Below are positions 62,701 through 64,000 of a stretch of 64,000 bases of DNA, piece by piece. Position 1 is the stretch's first letter; the number at the start of each line of letters is the position of its first letter. The notes beneath the pieces were generated by a model. That model was not told the origin of the DNA and made no database searches. It worked only from the letters and a program-made list of their open reading frames with translations. The DNA lies in assembly GCA_022577435.1 (NCBI GenBank), contig JAKOON010000005.1, positions 20,535,724-20,599,723 on the forward strand, in the 5' to 3' direction. This DNA comes from Embiotoca jacksoni (Eukaryota > Chordata > Actinopteri > Embiotocidae). The translations under genes and the position numbers were made by a program.

Positions 62701-63834
62701 TCTGGAATTCCACAATTTATCTTGGTTCCAGTATTGTTTCATTTCTAAACATTACACTGTTTAATGTCTGACATATCCGAAGGATACTGTATGAGCTTAA
62801 AAAAATAGTTTGTTTTTTTTTATCATTTTGTTGCAATTCTTACAAGCCCTATAAAAGTTTGAGTCTGTGTTGCTTCAATAGAAAAAAAAAAAAACATTTT
62901 CTCCATAATAAAAATAGAAACATGATTGCACCCTCCATGTGATGTAGTTGTCACATCTGCACATTATATTGTCATAATTATGTAATAATATCAATAGTTA
63001 ATTTTTTTTTTACTAAGAACTATATTATATATTATATGAATGAATGAATGTAGAAATCAGGAGCCCTTGAATATTAAGTTGATATTTCACCTCAAATTCT
63101 TCTGCAAAGCCGCAGTTGGAGTCTGCTTTCTGCTTTTTGTAGTAAGCCTCATACTCCTCCACCCTCACAGCGACACTACTGCTCAGACAAAAGTGAGGAG
63201 TTTTTTCATAAAAACACATTTTTAACATTTGAAACATCTGATCATGCATAAACATTTAAAAGAATTTATACTTACACTTTGGCTCTGCAAAAATAAAGAG
63301 AAGAAAAGTTACAGAAACAATTGTTGTCCATTTAATTTAAACATAACATGGTGAAGAATGAAAACCTCACCTCATGGAATGAATCTGGATGTCTGGTGAT
63401 TCCTTATTGGATAACCTACAGAACAGTAAATAAACAGTGAATTTACAATTTGTTCCTTCTGCACATTCTGATTTAATATTATTTTTTTAATTAATGACGA
63501 CAATAACAAACCTTTTCCAATAGATAATAAACCCAATGAGGATGATGGCGAGAATGGAAAAAATGCCAAATGTCACTCCGATAGCAATACCAATGACATC
63601 TAAAATGTTTACAAAGATTATTGAAGAAAGACAAAGAAAGATGACAATTAGTATTTGCTCACATTGGAGGAGCACTTCATAGCATCAACAACAAAACCCT
63701 TTGGATCTGAAAACGTACCTGTGTTTTGTGGGAGTTCAATGACGGAATAGAAGTTGGTTATTGAGACGAGTGACTTTGGAAAGTCAACTCGGCCTTGTTT
63801 TAGCTTCAGGCTGGTGAATATCGCAATGGCATAT
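59612..63834 (-). CDS. ptprj: Receptor-type tyrosine-protein phosphatase J (DEP-1/CD148), 3' part in 12 exons
   Basis: PTPRJ is a single-pass plasma-membrane phosphatase that removes phosphate from tyrosines of receptor kinases and Src-family regulators. Twelve exons join in frame to about 405 aa and a stop. In order they give the extracellular juxtamembrane end, a transmembrane helix, a basic juxtamembrane segment, and one PTP domain with NRYNNVLPY (pTyr loop), DDYINANYMP, a WPD loop, VHCSAGVGRTG (P-loop with catalytic Cys) and QTEDQYVFL (Q loop). The tail ending DLIYQNAAALSIYEN matches PTPRJ rather than PTPRB, PTPRO or PTPRH. A single catalytic domain is normal for this subtype. The WPD loop reads WPDHRVP where WPDHGVP is usual. 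The 5' exons with the fibronectin III repeats lie beyond the right edge. Teleosts can have more than one ptprj copy, and which copy this is cannot be said. Confidence 0.93.
59856..59991 (-). CDS. ptprj: ptprj exon: P-loop (SAGVGRTG)
   Basis: 136 nt: SAGVGRTGTFIAIDRLIFQI, then VYGIVHDLRMHRTLMVQTE. The P-loop Arg that binds phosphate is intact, as is the Q-loop start. The acceptor is CACTCAG|T and the donor GAG|GTAGGA. Confidence 0.96.
60129..60289 (-). CDS. ptprj: ptprj exon: WPD loop and catalytic Cys
   Basis: 161 nt: VRHFHFTAWPDHRVPETTEL, ending SPTVVHC with two bases of the next codon. The general-acid Asp (WPD) and the catalytic Cys (VHC) are present. The residue after WPDH is Arg (AGG codon at 60227-60229) instead of the usual Gly. 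Confidence 0.95.
60290..60720 (-). other. ptprj intron
   Basis: About 430 nt with no recognised feature. Confidence 0.6.
60721..60837 (-). CDS. ptprj: ptprj exon: KCEQYW
   Basis: 117 nt in phase 0: VKCEQYWGSGTKHFDEITVT and EDWTIRDFGIKN, the core beta strands of the PTP fold. The donor is AAT|GTAAGT. Confidence 0.95.
60838..61474 (-). other. ptprj intron
   Basis: About 640 nt, AT-rich. No recognised feature. Confidence 0.6.
61475..61609 (-). CDS. ptprj: ptprj exon: AAQGPLPTTVDEFWRMIWE
   Basis: 135 nt in phase 0: GYISRKEFIAAQGPLPTTVD, then FWRMIWEKNV and VMLTRCNEQGR, all standard PTP motifs. The donor is CGA|GTGAGT. Confidence 0.96.
61824..61900 (-). CDS. ptprj: ptprj exon: DDYINANYMP
   Basis: 77 nt: DSSRVKLSITHGSPYDDYIN and ANYMP, the conserved second and third motifs of PTP domains. 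The acceptor is TTCTAG|AT and the donor CCG|GTGCGT. Confidence 0.95.
61901..62469 (-). other. ptprj intron with a MITE-like insert
   Basis: About 570 nt. Its middle is occupied by the candidate element at 62083-62380. Confidence 0.55.
62083..62380. mobile_element. MITE-like element in a ptprj intron
   Basis: The left GAAATGCATGAT and the right ATCATGCATCCC are inverted copies of each other. Near the right end is AAATATCGGCAAAAAC, as in fish elements with a GGGATGCA terminus. No coding capacity. Confidence 0.5.
62470..62560 (-). CDS. ptprj: ptprj exon: pTyr loop (NRYNNVLPY)
   Basis: 91 nt: DLKLVGTAQSKIHALNMEN and KPKNRYNNVLP, ending in phase 1 at CCCT|GTGAGT. NRYxNVLPY is the phosphotyrosine-recognition loop of the family. 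Confidence 0.95.
62561..63090 (-). other. ptprj intron
   Basis: About 530 nt, very AT-rich with poly-A and poly-T runs. No other feature. Confidence 0.6.
63091..63178 (-). CDS. ptprj: ptprj exon: start of phosphatase domain
   Basis: 88 nt: VRVEEYEAYYKKQKADSN and CGFAEEFE. The FEAYF-KKQ-ADSNCGFAEE block is a PTPRJ-type marker before the catalytic core. The acceptor is either GAGCAG|T or 3 nt further in; both keep the frame. Confidence 0.92.
63276..63284 (-). CDS. ptprj: ptprj 9-nt microexon (juxtamembrane)
   Basis: A 9-nt exon AGCCAAAGT sits between a strong acceptor (a T-rich tract ending TTGCAG) and the donor GTAAGT. Including it keeps the frame between its neighbours and adds three residues; skipping it also keeps the frame. 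It lies in the juxtamembrane segment before the PTP domain, so a cassette use is plausible but unproven. Confidence 0.65.
63371..63415 (-). CDS. ptprj: ptprj exon: cytoplasmic juxtamembrane segment
   Basis: 45 nt, LSNKESPDIQIHSM plus split codons on both sides (phase 2 in, phase 2 out). The acceptor is CTGTAG|GT and the donor GAG|GTGAGG. Confidence 0.85.
63512..63599 (-). CDS. ptprj: ptprj exon: transmembrane segment
   Basis: 88 nt encoding VIGIAIGVTFGIFSILAIIL and GFIIYWKR. A hydrophobic helix of about 25 residues ends in a basic stop-transfer Lys-Arg. The donor is AAAAG|GTTTGT. Confidence 0.92.
63719..63834 (-). CDS. ptprj: ptprj exon: extracellular juxtamembrane end
   Basis: 116 nt, entering in phase 2 and leaving in phase 1. 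It reads YAIAIFTSLKLKQGRVDFPK, then TNFYSVIELPQNT, the membrane-proximal extracellular region. The acceptor is CTGCAG|AT and the donor CACAG|GTACGT. It is the first ptprj exon fully inside the window. Confidence 0.85.
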
Positions 63835-64000
63835 CTGCAGAATTAAACAAGCAGTTAAGATTTTTTTTAATTCTTGTTTACATACTAATACATCTTACAG
63901 TAACAACAGACTTTATTTATAATCTCTGTAAAAAAAAGAAAAAAGAGAGTGCATTCTTAAATAAATATTGTAATAATTATAATCAAAACTTATGTGAAAA
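63835..64000 (-). other. ptprj intron, cut by the window edge
   Basis: AT-rich intron that continues beyond the right edge. Confidence 0.6.

Noticed and set aside
1..64000. CRISPR arrays, prokaryotic operons, riboswitches, viral integration
   Set aside because: None seen. The sequence is vertebrate with intron-split genes, and all tandem repeats are simple or of the 38-nt type without CRISPR-like spacers.

Overview
The window is vertebrate nuclear DNA, almost certainly from a teleost fish. The evidence is short coding exons with GT-AG junctions, two recognisable vertebrate gene families, long (CA)n/(GT)n microsatellites, tRNA-derived SINE copies of the fish type, and remnants of small DNA transposons. 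No operons, prokaryotic genes, CRISPR arrays or phage features are present. Everything below was read by eye; no alignment, RNA or database search was run.

Two protein-coding genes lie head-to-tail on the minus strand. (1) osbpl5 (ORP5): the complete coding sequence was recovered as 21 exons from the ATG at 30720 down to the stop at 13820. Every intron phase closes, giving 869 aa. The order is basic N-terminal region, PH domain, OSBP-related lipid-transfer domain with the EQVSHHPP signature, and C-terminal membrane anchor. A CpG-rich segment at 55.6-56.47 kb is the likely promoter and first non-coding exon, which implies a 5' intron of about 25 kb. A further non-coding exon candidate lies near 44.1 kb. 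(2) ptprj (receptor tyrosine phosphatase DEP-1/CD148 type): twelve 3' exons, 63834 down to 59612, encode the extracellular juxtamembrane end, the transmembrane helix, a 9-nt microexon, the whole catalytic domain and the C-tail. The extracellular fibronectin repeats lie beyond the right edge.

Layout: 1-13.4 kb is intergenic DNA downstream of osbpl5 with dispersed repeats, a short tandem array and microsatellites. 13.4-30.7 kb holds the osbpl5 coding exons and 3' UTR. 30.7-56.1 kb is its long 5' intron, with a decayed hAT-like transposon at 34.9-35.65 kb and a MITE-like element at 54.7-55.05 kb. 56.47-59.6 kb is the spacer plus the ptprj 3' UTR. 59.6-64 kb is ptprj.

The genes are functionally separate: ORP5 is an ER-anchored PI4P/phosphatidylserine exchanger at membrane contact sites, and PTPRJ is a plasma-membrane phosphatase. 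The points most worth a second look are an Arg in place of the near-invariant Gly of the phosphatase WPD loop, the ptprj microexon, the decayed hAT element with a BED-finger remnant, the inverted poly-C/poly-G pair beside the osbpl5 promoter, and the CA/TG inverted microsatellite pair at 2.8-3.0 kb. I did not find a convincing undescribed biological system.
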